Positions 46,608-56,363 are shown, counted from the first letter of the stretch. The stretch is 64,000 nucleotides of DNA from Paludibacter sp. (GCA_028692715.1 JAQUWU010000017.1:22454-86453), one strand, 5' to 3'. Numbers and translations: made by a program. Notes: a model not told the origin generated them from the letters alone.

Positions 46608-48167
46608 TTACAATGGGATATTACTGTGTTTTTTCATTGGATTAACGACCTTTTTTGTTTGTAATGCTTCGAATGCTCTAATTATTCTAAACCTTGTGTT
46701 TCGAGGTTCAATAATATCATCAATATAGCCATAGGAAGCGGCTTGGTACGGATTAGCGAATTTCTCGTTATATTCAGAAACTTTTTCTGCAATATAGCTG
46801 GTTTTCTCTGCTTCATCGGTTATCTTATTAATATTTCTACCTTCCAATACTTCAATTGCACCTGATGCCCCCATAACTGCAATCTCGGCAGTGGGCCATG
46901 CATAATTAAAATCACCTCTTAATTGTTTACAACTCATAACATCATGTGCGCCACCATATGATTTTCTTATTGTAATGGTGATTTTTGGAACTGTAGCTTC
47001 GCCATAAGCAAACATAAGTTTTGCACCATGTATAATAATCCCGGCGTATTCCTGACCTGAACCAGGCAAAAAGCCCGGCACATCAACAAGGGTTAGTATT
47101 GGGATATTAAATGCATCGCAAAACCGAACAAATCGAGCAGCTTTGCGCGATGCATCACAATCGAGAACGCCGGCTAAAAAGTTTGGTTGATTGGCAATTA
47201 TTCCCACTGAATTCCCATTAAATCGGGCAAACCCAACGATAATATTTCGTGCATAATGACGATGAACTTCCAAAAATTCAGCATGATCTACAATACTGTG
47301 AATGATGTCTTTCATATTGTATGGTAAATTTGGATTATCAGGAATGATAGAGTTTAAAGAGTCATCGAGTCTATCAATAGGGTCAGTTGTATCCGAAACA
47401 GGAGCTTCTTCTAAATTGTTTTGAGGTAAATAGGATAAAAGTTTTCGAATAAGCATAGAGCCTTCTTCTTCATTGCTTACTTTAAAATGAGATACACCTG
47501 ATTTACCGGCATGAACATCCGCTCCACCTAAATCTTCAATTGATATGTCCTCTCCGGTTACCGACCGTACCACCTTTGGTCCTGTAACGAACATGTAGGA
47601 ATTATCTTCGGTCATTAATACAAAGTCAGTAAGAGCAGGGGAATATACAGCACCACCGGCACAAGGACCGAAAATAGCTGAAATCTGTGGTATTACTCCA
47701 GAGGCAAGAATATTCCGTTCGAAAATTTCAGCATAACCTGCTAATGAAGTAACTCCTTCCTGAATACGAGCACCTCCTGAATCATTTATTCCAACAACCG
47801 GACAACCTAATTTCATAGCGATATCCATCACTTTACAAATTTTCAGTGCCATTGTTTCGGACAATGATCCTCCAAAAACAGTGAAATCCTGTGCGAAAAT
47901 ACAAACAATTCTTCCATCAACTGTTCCATGACCTGTTATAACCCCATCACCAAGATATTTTTCGTTTTCTAATCCGAAATTGTAACATCGATGAGTCACA
48001 AACATATCCAGTTCTTCAAAACTACCTTCATCCAGCATCATGTCAATTCTTTCTCTGGCAGTGTACTTTCCTTTTGAATGTTGCGAAGCAATCCTTTTCT
48101 CGCCGCCACCCATTTTGGCCTCTAATCTGAGGTCAATGAGACTTTTGACTTTTTGTTGATTTTCCAT
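46608..48167 (-). CDS. mmdA: Methylmalonyl-CoA decarboxylase carboxyltransferase subunit (copy A)
   Basis: A 519-residue acyl-CoA carboxylase beta-type protein that transfers CO2 from (S)-methylmalonyl-CoA to biotin. Two crotonase-like halves are seen: GINDSGGARIQEGV near 125-138 with IFGPCAGGAVYSPA (first oxyanion hole) and DVPGFLPGSGQEYAGII with the GGAHDVM loop (second). Length matches MmdA and PccB proteins. First gene of the four-gene operon; no alpha (biotin carboxylase) subunit is present, so the direction is decarboxylation. About 85% identical by eye to the copy at 51460. Confidence 0.93.
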   Translation of the reverse strand: MENQQKVKSLIDLRLEAKMGGGEKRIASQHSKGKYTARERIDMMLDEGSFEELDMFVTHRCYNFGLENEKYLGDGVITGHGTVDGRIVCIFAQDFTVFGGSLSETMALKICKVMDIAMKLGCPVVGINDSGGARIQEGVTSLAGYAEIFERNILASGVIPQISAIFGPCAGGAVYSPALTDFVLMTEDNSYMFVTGPKVVRSVTGEDISIEDLGGADVHAGKSGVSHFKVSNEEEGSMLIRKLLSYLPQNNLEEAPVSDTTDPIDRLDDSLNSIIPDNPNLPYNMKDIIHSIVDHAEFLEVHRHYARNIIVGFARFNGNSVGIIANQPNFLAGVLDCDASRKAARFVRFCDAFNIPILTLVDVPGFLPGSGQEYAGIIIHGAKLMFAYGEATVPKITITIRKSYGGAHDVMSCKQLRGDFNYAWPTAEIAVMGASGAIEVLEGRNINKITDEAEKTSYIAEKVSEYNEKFANPYQAASYGYIDDIIEPRNTRFRIIRAFEALQTKKVVNPMKKHSNIPL

Positions 48168-48962
48168 TTACTATAAATATTTAAAGTTATTAATTTCAAA
48201 TTTTGAAATGAAAACCAGATGATTTAATTAAATTATCTGGTTTTTGATACAAATAGGATAATTGACAATCAATTTATCCCAAAGAATATTGTATGTAACA
48301 ACTAAAATTTCGAATGAAATTTTTATTTAAAAGCTATATGTGGCTAAGTTCAGAAAAAGTATATTTGACTTTTAAAAATGCATTGATTTTATAATTTTGG
48401 TTTTATATACAATGGTTCGTTATAAAACAATTTATTAGTTTAGTATTCATGTAATTAAAACGATTAACCCTTTGAAAATATCAAATATATTTTTTTTAAT
48501 TAAACGCAAAGAACGCTACGCATAATAATTTTGTAATATACAGTATTTCAAATAGATATGCAAAGAACGCAAAGAGAAAAACTTGAAGTTTTTCTTGGCG
48601 GCTTAGCATCTTAGCGCCTTTGCGTTGAAAAATAAAATTTTATAACGAACTATTGATATAAGTAGATGGAACAATATAATGTACTATTAATTAAGATAAA
48701 TAGAACGCTGATTCTCTCGGATTTTGCGAGTATATATGATTATTCATCTCGTCTCGTGCGATACTTTAATCTGCCCAATCAGTGTAAATTAGCACCTACC
48801 TCTGCTACAGGTAGGTTTCATTCTTTTGTATTCAATAAATACAATACGACATTATTTCCTTTTTATTTTGTTATTGCAAGCGGTATAATTCATCTTGGAA
48901 AATGTGATTTGTTTTGACAAAGATTAAAAATATTTTTGAGAAAAACAAGTGTATAAATAAAA
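48168..48962. other. Spacer between the two decarboxylase operons, with repeats
   Basis: About 795 nt with no supported gene; an open stretch at 48666-48917 lacks family features. It holds AACGCAAAG at 48503-48511 and 48566-48574 and the inverted copy CTTTGCGTT at 48618-48626. This is an AACGCAAAG-type interspersed repeat that could fold, with TTGGCGGCTTAGCATCTTAG just before the inverted copy. A second inverted repeat, ACCTACC / GGTAGGT, is near 48795-48817. A promoter for mmdA copy A was not clear. Confidence 0.55.
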
Positions 48963-48992
48963 AAGCCCATTAGTACAAAGACTAATGGGCTT
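48963..48992 (-). terminator. Terminator of the upstream decarboxylase operon
   Basis: Perfect 12-bp stem AAGCCCATTAGT / ACTAATGGGCTT with a 6-nt loop, flanked by A-rich and T-rich sequence, 28 nt beyond the stop of oadB copy B. Confidence 0.88.
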
Positions 48993-49019
48993 AAAAATAT
49001 GTATATTAAGTAATTAAAC

Positions 49020-50333
49020 CTATCCTAACATGGTTAACATGATACCTGCAGCAACTGCTGAACCAATAACTCCAGCTACATTTGGTCCCATAGCATGCAT
49101 CAATAAGAAATTGCTTGGATCAGTTTCTTGTCCAACAACCTGAGATACACGGGCAGCCATCGGAACTGCTGAAACGCCGGCAGAACCAATCAAAGGATTT
49201 ACTTTCTCCTTGGTAAATAAATTCATAAATTTCGCTAAAAGCACACCCGAACCAGTTCCTAAAGAGAATGCAAGAATACCAATACTTAATATCTCTAATG
49301 TTTTGATGTTTAAAAATGCTCCTGAAGTAGCAGTAGCACCAACAGTTACACCTAGAAATATTGTCGTAATATTCATCAACTCGTTTTGTACTGTTTTGCT
49401 CAATCTCTCAGCCACACCACTTTCTTTCAATAAATTTCCTAACATTAAACTACCAATAAGTGGCGCTGCCGGAGGCAATAAAAGAGAAATAAATGCAGTT
49501 GCAAAAATTGGAAAAATAATTTTTTCCTTTTTCGAAACAATTCGCAACTGACTCATTTTTATGGCTCTTTCTTTTTTAGTTGTCAAGAAACGCATAATTG
49601 GAGGTTGAATTACAGGCACTAAAGCCATGTATGAATAAGCAGCAACGGCAATTGGACCTAATAACTCAGGAGCTAATTTAGTTGTCAAATAGATTGCGGT
49701 TGGACCATCAGCGCCACCAATAATACCAATTGAAGCAGCTTCTCTAGGCAAAAAGCCTAATCCAATTGCTCCAAGGTAAGTTGCAAATATTCCGAATTGA
49801 GCTGCTGCTCCTAATAATAAACTTTTAGGATTAGCAAGCATTGGACCAAAATCTGTCATCGCCCCTACACCAATAAAAATTAAACAAGGATAAATTCCGA
49901 GTTTAACGCCAAGATATAAGTAGTCTAATAAACCTGCTCTATCAAACAAATCCCAATGTACATGTCCTCCAGCAAATAGTGAAGTATCATATAAGCCGGC
50001 ACCCGGTAAATTTGTTAATAGCATACCAAAAGCTATTGGCATAAGAAGTAGTGGTTCAAACTGCTTAACAATAGCTAAATATAGCAAAAGACAGGCTACA
50101 AAAATCATTACAATTGTTTGCCAATCAAGATTTGCAAAACCAGTAGCATCTACGAAATCAATAAAGCTTTGTTCTATAAATGCTACATTTGAATTTGATA
50201 CTTCAACCTGAGATGCTTGTGTTAAAGTTGTATCGTTAGTGGGAGTTGCCTCTTGAGCAAATGCACTAAAATTTGATATACTAAAACACATAAAAGCAAA
50301 TAGGATGAATAAATATTTTTTTATTCTCATCAT
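49020..50333 (-). CDS. oadB: Na+-translocating decarboxylase beta subunit (copy B)
   Basis: A 437-residue paralogue of the beta subunit at 44567. It has a signal-like N-terminus ([20 protein letters not shown]) plus an Ala/Thr/Gln-rich linker, making it 27 residues longer than copy [22 protein letters not shown] and [19 protein letters not shown] are intact. Last gene of the upstream operon, followed by a strong terminator. Confidence 0.92.
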   Translation of the reverse strand: MMRIKKYLFILFAFMCFSISNFSAFAQEATPTNDTTLTQASQVEVSNSNVAFIEQSFIDFVDATGFANLDWQTIVMIFVACLLLYLAIVKQFEPLLLMPIAFGMLLTNLPGAGLYDTSLFAGGHVHWDLFDRAGLLDYLYLGVKLGIYPCLIFIGVGAMTDFGPMLANPKSLLLGAAAQFGIFATYLGAIGLGFLPREAASIGIIGGADGPTAIYLTTKLAPELLGPIAVAAYSYMALVPVIQPPIMRFLTTKKERAIKMSQLRIVSKKEKIIFPIFATAFISLLLPPAAPLIGSLMLGNLLKESGVAERLSKTVQNELMNITTIFLGVTVGATATSGAFLNIKTLEILSIGILAFSLGTGSGVLLAKFMNLFTKEKVNPLIGSAGVSAVPMAARVSQVVGQETDPSNFLLMHAMGPNVAGVIGSAVAAGIMLTMLG

Positions 50334-50358
50334 TTATTTTTTTTATTTTTTCAAATAT

Positions 50359-51075
50359 CTATTCGATGTCAAACAACGCATCATCTTGCATTACTGATTG
50401 TCCTTGTTGAACGTGAATTGTTTTGATAACACCATTTTTCTCCGCTGTAATATTATTCTCCATTTTCATCGATTCCAATGTCATTAAAATATCTCCGCGT
50501 TTCACACTTTGATTCACTTTAACCATAATTTTCAATACGTTTCCTGGTAGTGGTGATTTTATTGTTTTTGCGGCCGTTGGAATTTGTGCAGCTTTTGGCG
50601 CAGGAGTTGAAACTTCAGTTTTAACGGCTACCGGAGTAGGGGTGGAAGCTTCAACTGTACTTTCAAAGTCAATTAAAACATCATCTTGCATAACAGTTTG
50701 AGCTACTTGAACATGAATATTTTTTATTATTCCATTATGTTCAGCTACAATATTGTTCTCCATTTTCATTGATTCCATAGTTAATAGCAAATCTCCACGT
50801 TTTACTGTTTGACCTACCACAACTAAAACCTTCATGATACTTCCGGGAAGAGGTGCTTTTATTGCACTTGCAACAACGGAGCGAACAGGTGTTGCAATTG
50901 GTGCTACTTTACCAGCAGGCTTTCTGTTTAACGAAAGGATTGATGGCTTTTCTTGTTTCTCAATTTCTACAGTGAAAGGTGTCCCATTTACTTCAATCTC
51001 AGCAATATTTTTTTCAACTTCATTGACTGAAACTTCGTAATCACTACCATTTATTATAAATTTGAATTTCTTCAT
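50359..51075 (-). CDS. Biotin carboxyl carrier subunit with two biotinyl domains (copy B)
   Basis: A 238-residue protein. The N-terminal strand region (FKFIINGSDYEVSVNE) matches copy A. Two complete biotinyl domains follow, each with ESMKMENNI: K104 and K204 are the predicted biotinylated lysines, exactly 100 residues apart, joined by an Ala/Pro/Thr-rich linker (about 140-170). The tandem arrangement is unlike the single-domain carrier of the adjacent operon and of characterised decarboxylases I know. It probably arose by internal duplication; both copies look functional. Confidence 0.92.
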   Translation of the reverse strand: MKKFKFIINGSDYEVSVNEVEKNIAEIEVNGTPFTVEIEKQEKPSILSLNRKPAGKVAPIATPVRSVVASAIKAPLPGSIMKVLVVVGQTVKRGDLLLTMESMKMENNIVAEHNGIIKNIHVQVAQTVMQDDVLIDFESTVEASTPTPVAVKTEVSTPAPKAAQIPTAAKTIKSPLPGNVLKIMVKVNQSVKRGDILMTLESMKMENNITAEKNGVIKTIHVQQGQSVMQDDALFDIE

Positions 51076-51080
51076 GATTG

Positions 51081-51449
51081 TTATTTAACTAAATTATTTA
51101 TTCCATATATTTTTGAACTCCATGGCGAATAGCGTCTTTCTACTGTTTTAATTGTAATAATATCGCTTTCTTCGTCATGTTCAACTGAATAATACAGACT
51201 TAATGCCATTGCAATTGCAGCACTGACATTAGCGGAAAGATGTTCTTCTGTATATTCATTTTCAATTATTTCAGAATCTTGTAATTCTGACTTTTTTTTC
51301 CTGATCACAGGAACTTTTACTGTTGGAGCTACGACTTTACTGAATATATTCAATACAAATACCAAGAGTATTAGTAAAATAAACACCATTCCCATTCCAA
51401 ACCCAACTATATCGAGGGCGTTAGCCCAATCAATTACCAATATTTTCAT
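51081..51449 (-). CDS. Na+-decarboxylase gamma subunit (OadG family, copy B)
   Basis: A 122-residue protein with an N-terminal membrane helix (GMVFILLILLVFVLNIFSKV near 20-39) and a cytoplasmic tail ending RRYSPWSSKIYGINNLVK, shared with copy A. It lies 5 nt upstream of the double-biotin carrier gene and 10 nt downstream of mmdA copy B. Confidence 0.82.
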   Translation of the reverse strand: MKILVIDWANALDIVGFGMGMVFILLILLVFVLNIFSKVVAPTVKVPVIRKKKSELQDSEIIENEYTEEHLSANVSAAIAMALSLYYSVEHDEESDIITIKTVERRYSPWSSKIYGINNLVK

Positions 51450-51459
51450 TGTATTCTAA

Positions 51460-53019
51460 TTATAATGGAATATTTGAATGCTTTTTCAATGGATTTACAA
51501 CCTTTTTAGTTTGTAAAGCCTGAAAAGCTCTAATAACACGGAATCGAGTATTTCGAGGTTCAATTACATCATCAATATACCCATAAGAAGCTGCTTGGTA
51601 AGGATTTGCAAATTTATCTTTATATTCTGCAACTTTATCGTTAACAAATTTGGCTTTTTCTTCCGGATCTTTGATTGCTGAAATTGCACGACCTTCTAAA
51701 ACTTCAATAGCACCTGCTGCACCCATAACTGCAATTTCGGCAGTTGGCCACGCGTAGTTGAAGTCTCCACGAAGTTGTTTACAACTCATTACATCATGAG
51801 CACCACCATAGGATTTACGGATAGTAACTGTTACTTTAGGAACTGTAGCTTCACCAAAAGCAAACATTAGTTTTGCACCATGAATAATAATCCCTGCGTA
51901 TTCCTGACTAGAACCCGGTAAAAATCCAGGTACGTCTACCAAAGTAAGAATTGGAATATTAAAAGCATCACAAAAACGAACAAATCTGGCTGCTTTACGC
52001 GAAGCATTACAATCAAGTACGCCGGCAAGGAAATTAGGTTGATTTGCAATTATTCCTGTAGATACGCCATTAAAGCGAGCAAAACCTACAATTATATTTC
52101 TTGCATAATCTTTATGAATTTCAAGAAATTTATTACAATCTACAATTCCACTAATTACAGATTTCATATCATAAGGCATATTGGGATTATCCGGAATGAT
52201 AGTATTTAAAGCATCTTCCAAACGACTAATCGGATCTCCACCATCTTCAATCGGAGCTTCTTCTAAATTATTCTGAGGTAAATATGAAATTAACTCACGT
52301 ATTGTCTCAATTCCTGTTTGTTCATCTTCAACTCTAAAGTGTGAAACTCCTGATTTACTGGCATGAACGTCTGCTCCACCCAAATCTTCTGTTGAAATGT
52401 CTTCGCCGGTAACTGATTTTACCACTTTAGGACCCGTAACAAACATATAAGAGTTTTGCTCGGTCATTAAGATAAAGTCAGTTAATGCAGGAGAATATAC
52501 AGCACCACCGGCGCAAGGGCCAAAAATTGCTGATATTTGTGGGATTACACCCGAAGCCATAATGTTACGTTGGAAAATTTCAGCATATCCAGCCAATGAA
52601 GTTACACCTTCCTGAATACGTGCACCACCCGAATCGTTGATGCCAATAACGGGACAACCCATTTTCATGGCCATATCCATTACTTTACAAATTTTCAATG
52701 CCATTGTTTCTGATAAAGAGCCTCCAAAAACAGTAAAATCCTGAGCATAAACAAAGATAGTACGTCCATCTACAGTTCCATGACCTGTAATTACACCATC
52801 TCCTAAATACTTTTCTTTTTCTAAACTGAAATTATTACAACGATGGGTTACAAACATGTCGAATTCCTCGAAGCTCCCTTCATCTAATAACATGTGAATT
52901 CTTTCGCGGGCAGTAAATTTACCCTTAGAATGTTGGGAAGCGATTCTTTTTTCACCTCCACCTAATTTAGCCTGAGTACGTAAATCGATCAGGTTTTGTA
53001 CTTTTTGTTGATTTTCCAT
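51460..53019 (-). CDS. mmdA: Methylmalonyl-CoA decarboxylase carboxyltransferase subunit (copy B)
   Basis: A 519-residue paralogue of the protein at 46608, with the same oxyanion-hole motifs (GINDSGGARIQEGV, IFGPCAGGAVYSPA, DVPGFLPGSSQEYAG). It follows mce, which makes methylmalonyl-CoA the likely substrate. An inverted-repeat structure lies in the leader at 53041-53093. Confidence 0.94.
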   Translation of the reverse strand: MENQQKVQNLIDLRTQAKLGGGEKRIASQHSKGKFTARERIHMLLDEGSFEEFDMFVTHRCNNFSLEKEKYLGDGVITGHGTVDGRTIFVYAQDFTVFGGSLSETMALKICKVMDMAMKMGCPVIGINDSGGARIQEGVTSLAGYAEIFQRNIMASGVIPQISAIFGPCAGGAVYSPALTDFILMTEQNSYMFVTGPKVVKSVTGEDISTEDLGGADVHASKSGVSHFRVEDEQTGIETIRELISYLPQNNLEEAPIEDGGDPISRLEDALNTIIPDNPNMPYDMKSVISGIVDCNKFLEIHKDYARNIIVGFARFNGVSTGIIANQPNFLAGVLDCNASRKAARFVRFCDAFNIPILTLVDVPGFLPGSSQEYAGIIIHGAKLMFAFGEATVPKVTVTIRKSYGGAHDVMSCKQLRGDFNYAWPTAEIAVMGAAGAIEVLEGRAISAIKDPEEKAKFVNDKVAEYKDKFANPYQAASYGYIDDVIEPRNTRFRVIRAFQALQTKKVVNPLKKHSNIPL

Positions 53020-53040
53020 TATTTTGTTAATTTATTTAAT

Positions 53041-53093
53041 ACTATCAACTTCCGCAAACAGGATCACGTGCCTGAATGTTTGTTTGATAGCGA
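53041..53093 (-). promoter_or_regulatory. Leader hairpin of the mce-linked decarboxylase operon
   Basis: Nested inverted repeats ACTATCAA ... TTTGATAG and CAAACAGG ... CCTG-aa-TGTTTG, with an 8-nt loop containing ATCACGTG, form a long stem just upstream of mmdA copy B. It could be an intercistronic processing or attenuation structure. No known riboswitch is recognised. Confidence 0.4.
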
Positions 53094-53109
53094 TTTTTCA
53101 AATAGAAAA

Positions 53110-53153
53110 ACCGATATTCAAATAAGTAGTCTAACATCAACTATTTACTTGGA
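53110..53153 (-). terminator. Imperfect hairpin after mce
   Basis: ACCGATATT-type arm (about 53111-53131) pairs imperfectly with an ATATCGGT-ending arm (about 53138-53153). It lies between the mce stop (53183) and mmdA and may be a partial terminator. Confidence 0.4.
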
Positions 53154-53182
53154 AATATCGGTGTAATAAATAAAATTTGGAA

Positions 53183-53593
53183 TTATTTATTTGGGTTTTC
53201 GCACAATTCAGTTAGAACTCCAAATGTAGATTTAGGATGTAAAAATGCAATATTTAAGCCTTCTGCGCCTTTGCGAGGTGATTTGTCAATTAGCAATACC
53301 CCTTTTTCAGCTACGAAATCTAAGGTTTCTTGTAACCCTTCAACTGCAAAAGCGATATGGTGTACGCCTTCACCTTTCTTTTCAATAAATTTTCCTACCG
53401 GACCTTCTGGATCAGTAGATTCCAATAATTCGATTTTGGTTTGACCTACTTTAAAAAAAGCAGTTTTTACTTTTTGTTCAGGAACTTCTTCTACAGCGTA
53501 ACATGTTAACCCTAAGATGTTTTCATAATAAGGAATAGCAGTTTCGAGGCTTTTTACAGCAATGCCTAAATGCTCAATATGAGATGGTTTCAT
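53183..53593 (-). CDS. mce: Methylmalonyl-CoA epimerase
   Basis: A 136-residue vicinal oxygen chelate protein. HLGIAVKSLETAIPYYENIL near 8-27 carries the first metal His, VKTAFFKVGQTKIELLES near 42-59 the middle strands with the ligand Glu, and GEGVHHIAFAV near 74-84 the second His pair; FGVLTELCE near the end supplies the last ligand. It interconverts (R)- and (S)-methylmalonyl-CoA between the mutase and the decarboxylase in propionate production. It precedes mmdA copy B on the same strand. Confidence 0.93.
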   Translation of the reverse strand: MKPSHIEHLGIAVKSLETAIPYYENILGLTCYAVEEVPEQKVKTAFFKVGQTKIELLESTDPEGPVGKFIEKKGEGVHHIAFAVEGLQETLDFVAEKGVLLIDKSPRKGAEGLNIAFLHPKSTFGVLTELCENPNK

Positions 53594-54041
53594 AAGAATA
53601 AAATATATAATTATAATAATTGAAAAAACTAAATTGAAAAATAAAGATTGTGAATAGTTTCAAATATTCTTTAGAAATACAGGTTTAATTACAGAAATAT
53701 TTCTTTATTTGAATTTCGCTGCAAAAGTACATTAATAATTTCTCATTTTCAAGGAAATAACTAACAAAATTTTAAATATTTTCTATTTATTGATAATCAG
53801 AAAGATATAAATATTTAATTGTATAAGAGGAGAATGCATATTTGGGCCATTCAAATTGGTTTCAATGTACGGTATATAAAAACTGTATTTCACTTAAAAC
53901 CAATAATCATTTTCACTGATATCGATTACGTGTCTTTATAAATATAATTTGTACTTTTGTGGTCAATTGAAATGCTTTTCAATTATAAATAAAATTTAAT
54001 CACCGTATCGAAATTTATCAATACGGATAAAAAACAATAAA
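53594..54041. other. Divergent region between mce and yicC
   Basis: 448 AT-rich nt without a gene. A TACTTTTG box on the plus strand (53952-53959) is the likely yicC promoter. A short CCGTAT / ATACGG inverted repeat (54003-54026) sits in the yicC leader. Confidence 0.5.
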
Positions 54042-54917
54042 ATGATACAATCTATGACTGGTTTCGGTAAAGCAACCTGTGAATACGGAAACAAAAAAAT
54101 TGTCGTTGAAATTAAATCTTTAAATAGTAAGCAATTGGATGTTTCTACGAGAATTTCAGGTTTATATCGTGAAAAAGATATAGAGATACGTAATGACCTT
54201 TCTCAAAAACTTGAACGTGGAAAAATTGATTTGTCTCTTTATGTTGACAACTCAGGTAAAGAATCGGTAACTCAGATTAATCAATCAGTCATTGAATCAT
54301 ATTATCAACAGATTAAAACTCTTTCAGAGAATATCGGGATTGAAGTACCTTCCAATTGGTTCGAAGTATTGTTACGATTACCCGAAACGATGAAAACAGA
54401 AACGGTAGAATTGGATGAAAATGAATGGATTGAAATAAAAAAGACCATTGCACTGGCTATTGAACAACTAATAGTGTTCCGTATTCAGGAAGGAAAATCA
54501 TTAGAAGCAGTATTTAATGATAAAATTGTTCATATTGGTCAACTTTTACTGGAAACAGCCCCGTTTGAAGCAGAACGTGTTGAAAAAATTAAAGCCCGCT
54601 TAGAAGAAAATCTTCAGGCTTTGTCCGATAAAATTGATTATGACAAGAATAGACTAGAGCAGGAGTTGATATTTTATATTGAGAAACTCGATGTGAACGA
54701 AGAAAAAGTTCGTCTTCGCAATCATTTAGATTATTTTATTGAAACGATGCAACATGAAAAATCACCCGGAAAGAAACTTGGCTTCATTGCACAGGAAATG
54801 GGACGTGAAATTAACACCCTTGGTTCAAAATCGAATAACAGCGAGATGCAAAAAATTGTAGTTTTGATGAAAGACGATTTGGAACAAATAAAAGAACAGG
54901 TATTAAATGTATTATAA
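54042..54917 (+). CDS. YicC family endoribonuclease-like protein
   Basis: A 291-residue YicC protein: MIQSMTGFGKA at the start, VEIKSLNSKQLD near 22-33, and the C-terminal GKKLGFIAQEMGREINTLGSKS motif with acidic residues. Family members have been reported as metal-dependent RNases acting on mRNAs and sRNAs. It precedes gmk on the same strand, the frequent yicC-gmk pairing. Confidence 0.92.
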   Translation: MIQSMTGFGKATCEYGNKKIVVEIKSLNSKQLDVSTRISGLYREKDIEIRNDLSQKLERGKIDLSLYVDNSGKESVTQINQSVIESYYQQIKTLSENIGIEVPSNWFEVLLRLPETMKTETVELDENEWIEIKKTIALAIEQLIVFRIQEGKSLEAVFNDKIVHIGQLLLETAPFEAERVEKIKARLEENLQALSDKIDYDKNRLEQELIFYIEKLDVNEEKVRLRNHLDYFIETMQHEKSPGKKLGFIAQEMGREINTLGSKSNNSEMQKIVVLMKDDLEQIKEQVLNVL

Positions 54918-55042
54918 AAGTGTTAGGATTGAGAGTATTTAAAGTTTTCAAAGTAATATTGAATTTCACTTTTTATATTTTCTGATTTATTTAAAATACA
55001 ATTTTATAAACATTACGAATAAAATTATTTTCAAATTAGAAC

Positions 55043-55609
55043 ATGTCAGGTAAATTAATTATATTTTCAGCACCATCCGGAGCAGGTAAAAGTACACTAG
55101 TTCAGCATTTATTAAAATGTAATTTAGATCTGGAGTTTTCTATTTCAGCAACAAGCAGAGCTCCGAGAGGTGTTGAGAAAAATGGTGTTGAGTACTATTT
55201 TATTAGTCCGGAAGAATTTCGTCAAAAAATTGATAATGAGGAGTTTTTAGAATACGAAGAGGTATATACCGATTTTTATTATGGAACACTTCGTAGTGAA
55301 ATTGATCGTATCACCAGCAAAGGAAAAAATATAATTTTCGATATTGATGTAGCAGGAGGAGTGAACATAAAAGAAAACTTCAAAGAAAAAGCACTCTCAA
55401 TTTTTATTGCACCACCTACTCTTGAAATTCTACACGAGCGATTAAAAAAAAGAGGGACTGATTCTGATGTGATGATACAAAAAAGAATTAGTAAAGCAAA
55501 TTTGGAGATGACTTATGCTCAAAAGTTTGATCTTGTAATAGTAAACGATGATTTAAAAATTGCAAAAGCGGAGGCAGAACAAGCAATAAAAAATTTCCTT
55601 AATAAATAA
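55043..55609 (+). CDS. gmk: Guanylate kinase
   Basis: A 188-residue GMP kinase. SAPSGAGKSTL near 9-19 is the P-loop, SATSRAPRGVEKNGVEYYF near 35-53 the GMP-binding loop, and IDVAGGVNIK the conserved middle helix start. Normal length. It follows yicC and precedes nadD on the same strand with gaps of 125 and 175 nt. Confidence 0.96.
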   Translation: MSGKLIIFSAPSGAGKSTLVQHLLKCNLDLEFSISATSRAPRGVEKNGVEYYFISPEEFRQKIDNEEFLEYEEVYTDFYYGTLRSEIDRITSKGKNIIFDIDVAGGVNIKENFKEKALSIFIAPPTLEILHERLKKRGTDSDVMIQKRISKANLEMTYAQKFDLVIVNDDLKIAKAEAEQAIKNFLNK

Positions 55610-55784
55610 TTCTTAATTTGTCTATAAATTAAGTATTTAAAGAAAGTATAGATGAAAAGGGAGTTTAATTTAATATTTGAAGATTAACCCTAAAATACAA
55701 TATTTTATAGACGTATATTACTAAATATCAACCAAATATATTTATAATCATTTTTTTTTAGTTTTATTAAACCAGTTTGTTAAT

Positions 55785-56363
55785 ATGCATATAGGCATTT
55801 ATTCCGGCTCATTTAATCCAATTCACAACGGACATATTCAACTTGCAGAATACTTAATTGATAATAAGCTGGTTGATGAAGTATGGTTTGTAGTTTCACC
55901 CTGCAATCCACTTAAAAATCAACAAGATTTAATTAATGAATACCTACGCTTAGATATGCTGGTAATGTCAATTAAAAACAAACTACAATTCAAAGCATCC
56001 GATATTGAATTTTCGATGCCCATCCCATCTTATTCTATTGATACATTACAGGAACTTTCGAAACAATATCCTGATAATCAGTTTAGTTTAATGATCGGTA
56101 GCGATAATGCTTTAATTTTTGATCAATGGAAAAATTATAAACAATTACTAGATAAATATCAGGTTCTGGTATATCCAAGAATAGGTTATGATTTTTCTGA
56201 AGTTAAAGGTAAATATCCTCAGATGCAATTACTTAACACCCCATACTTCAATATTTCATCTACCCAAATACGCCAATCCATCGCACAAAAAAAGGATATA
56301 AGCCAATGGCTACATCCTTCAGTTCGTGATTTTATTTTAGAAAATCATTTGTATGCCAATTAA
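55785..56363 (+). CDS. nadD: Nicotinate-nucleotide adenylyltransferase
   Basis: A 192-residue NaMN adenylyltransferase making deamido-NAD. IGIYSGSFNPIHNGHIQLAE near 3-22 contains the GSFNPxHxGH nucleotidyltransferase motif, and NISSTQIRQSI near 155-165 the ISSTxIR signature. Converges with the MBL-fold gene after 12 nt. Confidence 0.95.
   Translation: MHIGIYSGSFNPIHNGHIQLAEYLIDNKLVDEVWFVVSPCNPLKNQQDLINEYLRLDMLVMSIKNKLQFKASDIEFSMPIPSYSIDTLQELSKQYPDNQFSLMIGSDNALIFDQWKNYKQLLDKYQVLVYPRIGYDFSEVKGKYPQMQLLNTPYFNISSTQIRQSIAQKKDISQWLHPSVRDFILENHLYAN

Noticed and set aside
48666-48917. 83-residue ORF between the two decarboxylase operons
   Set aside because: No recognisable family or clear ribosome binding site; it crosses an inverted repeat and looks like chance coding.
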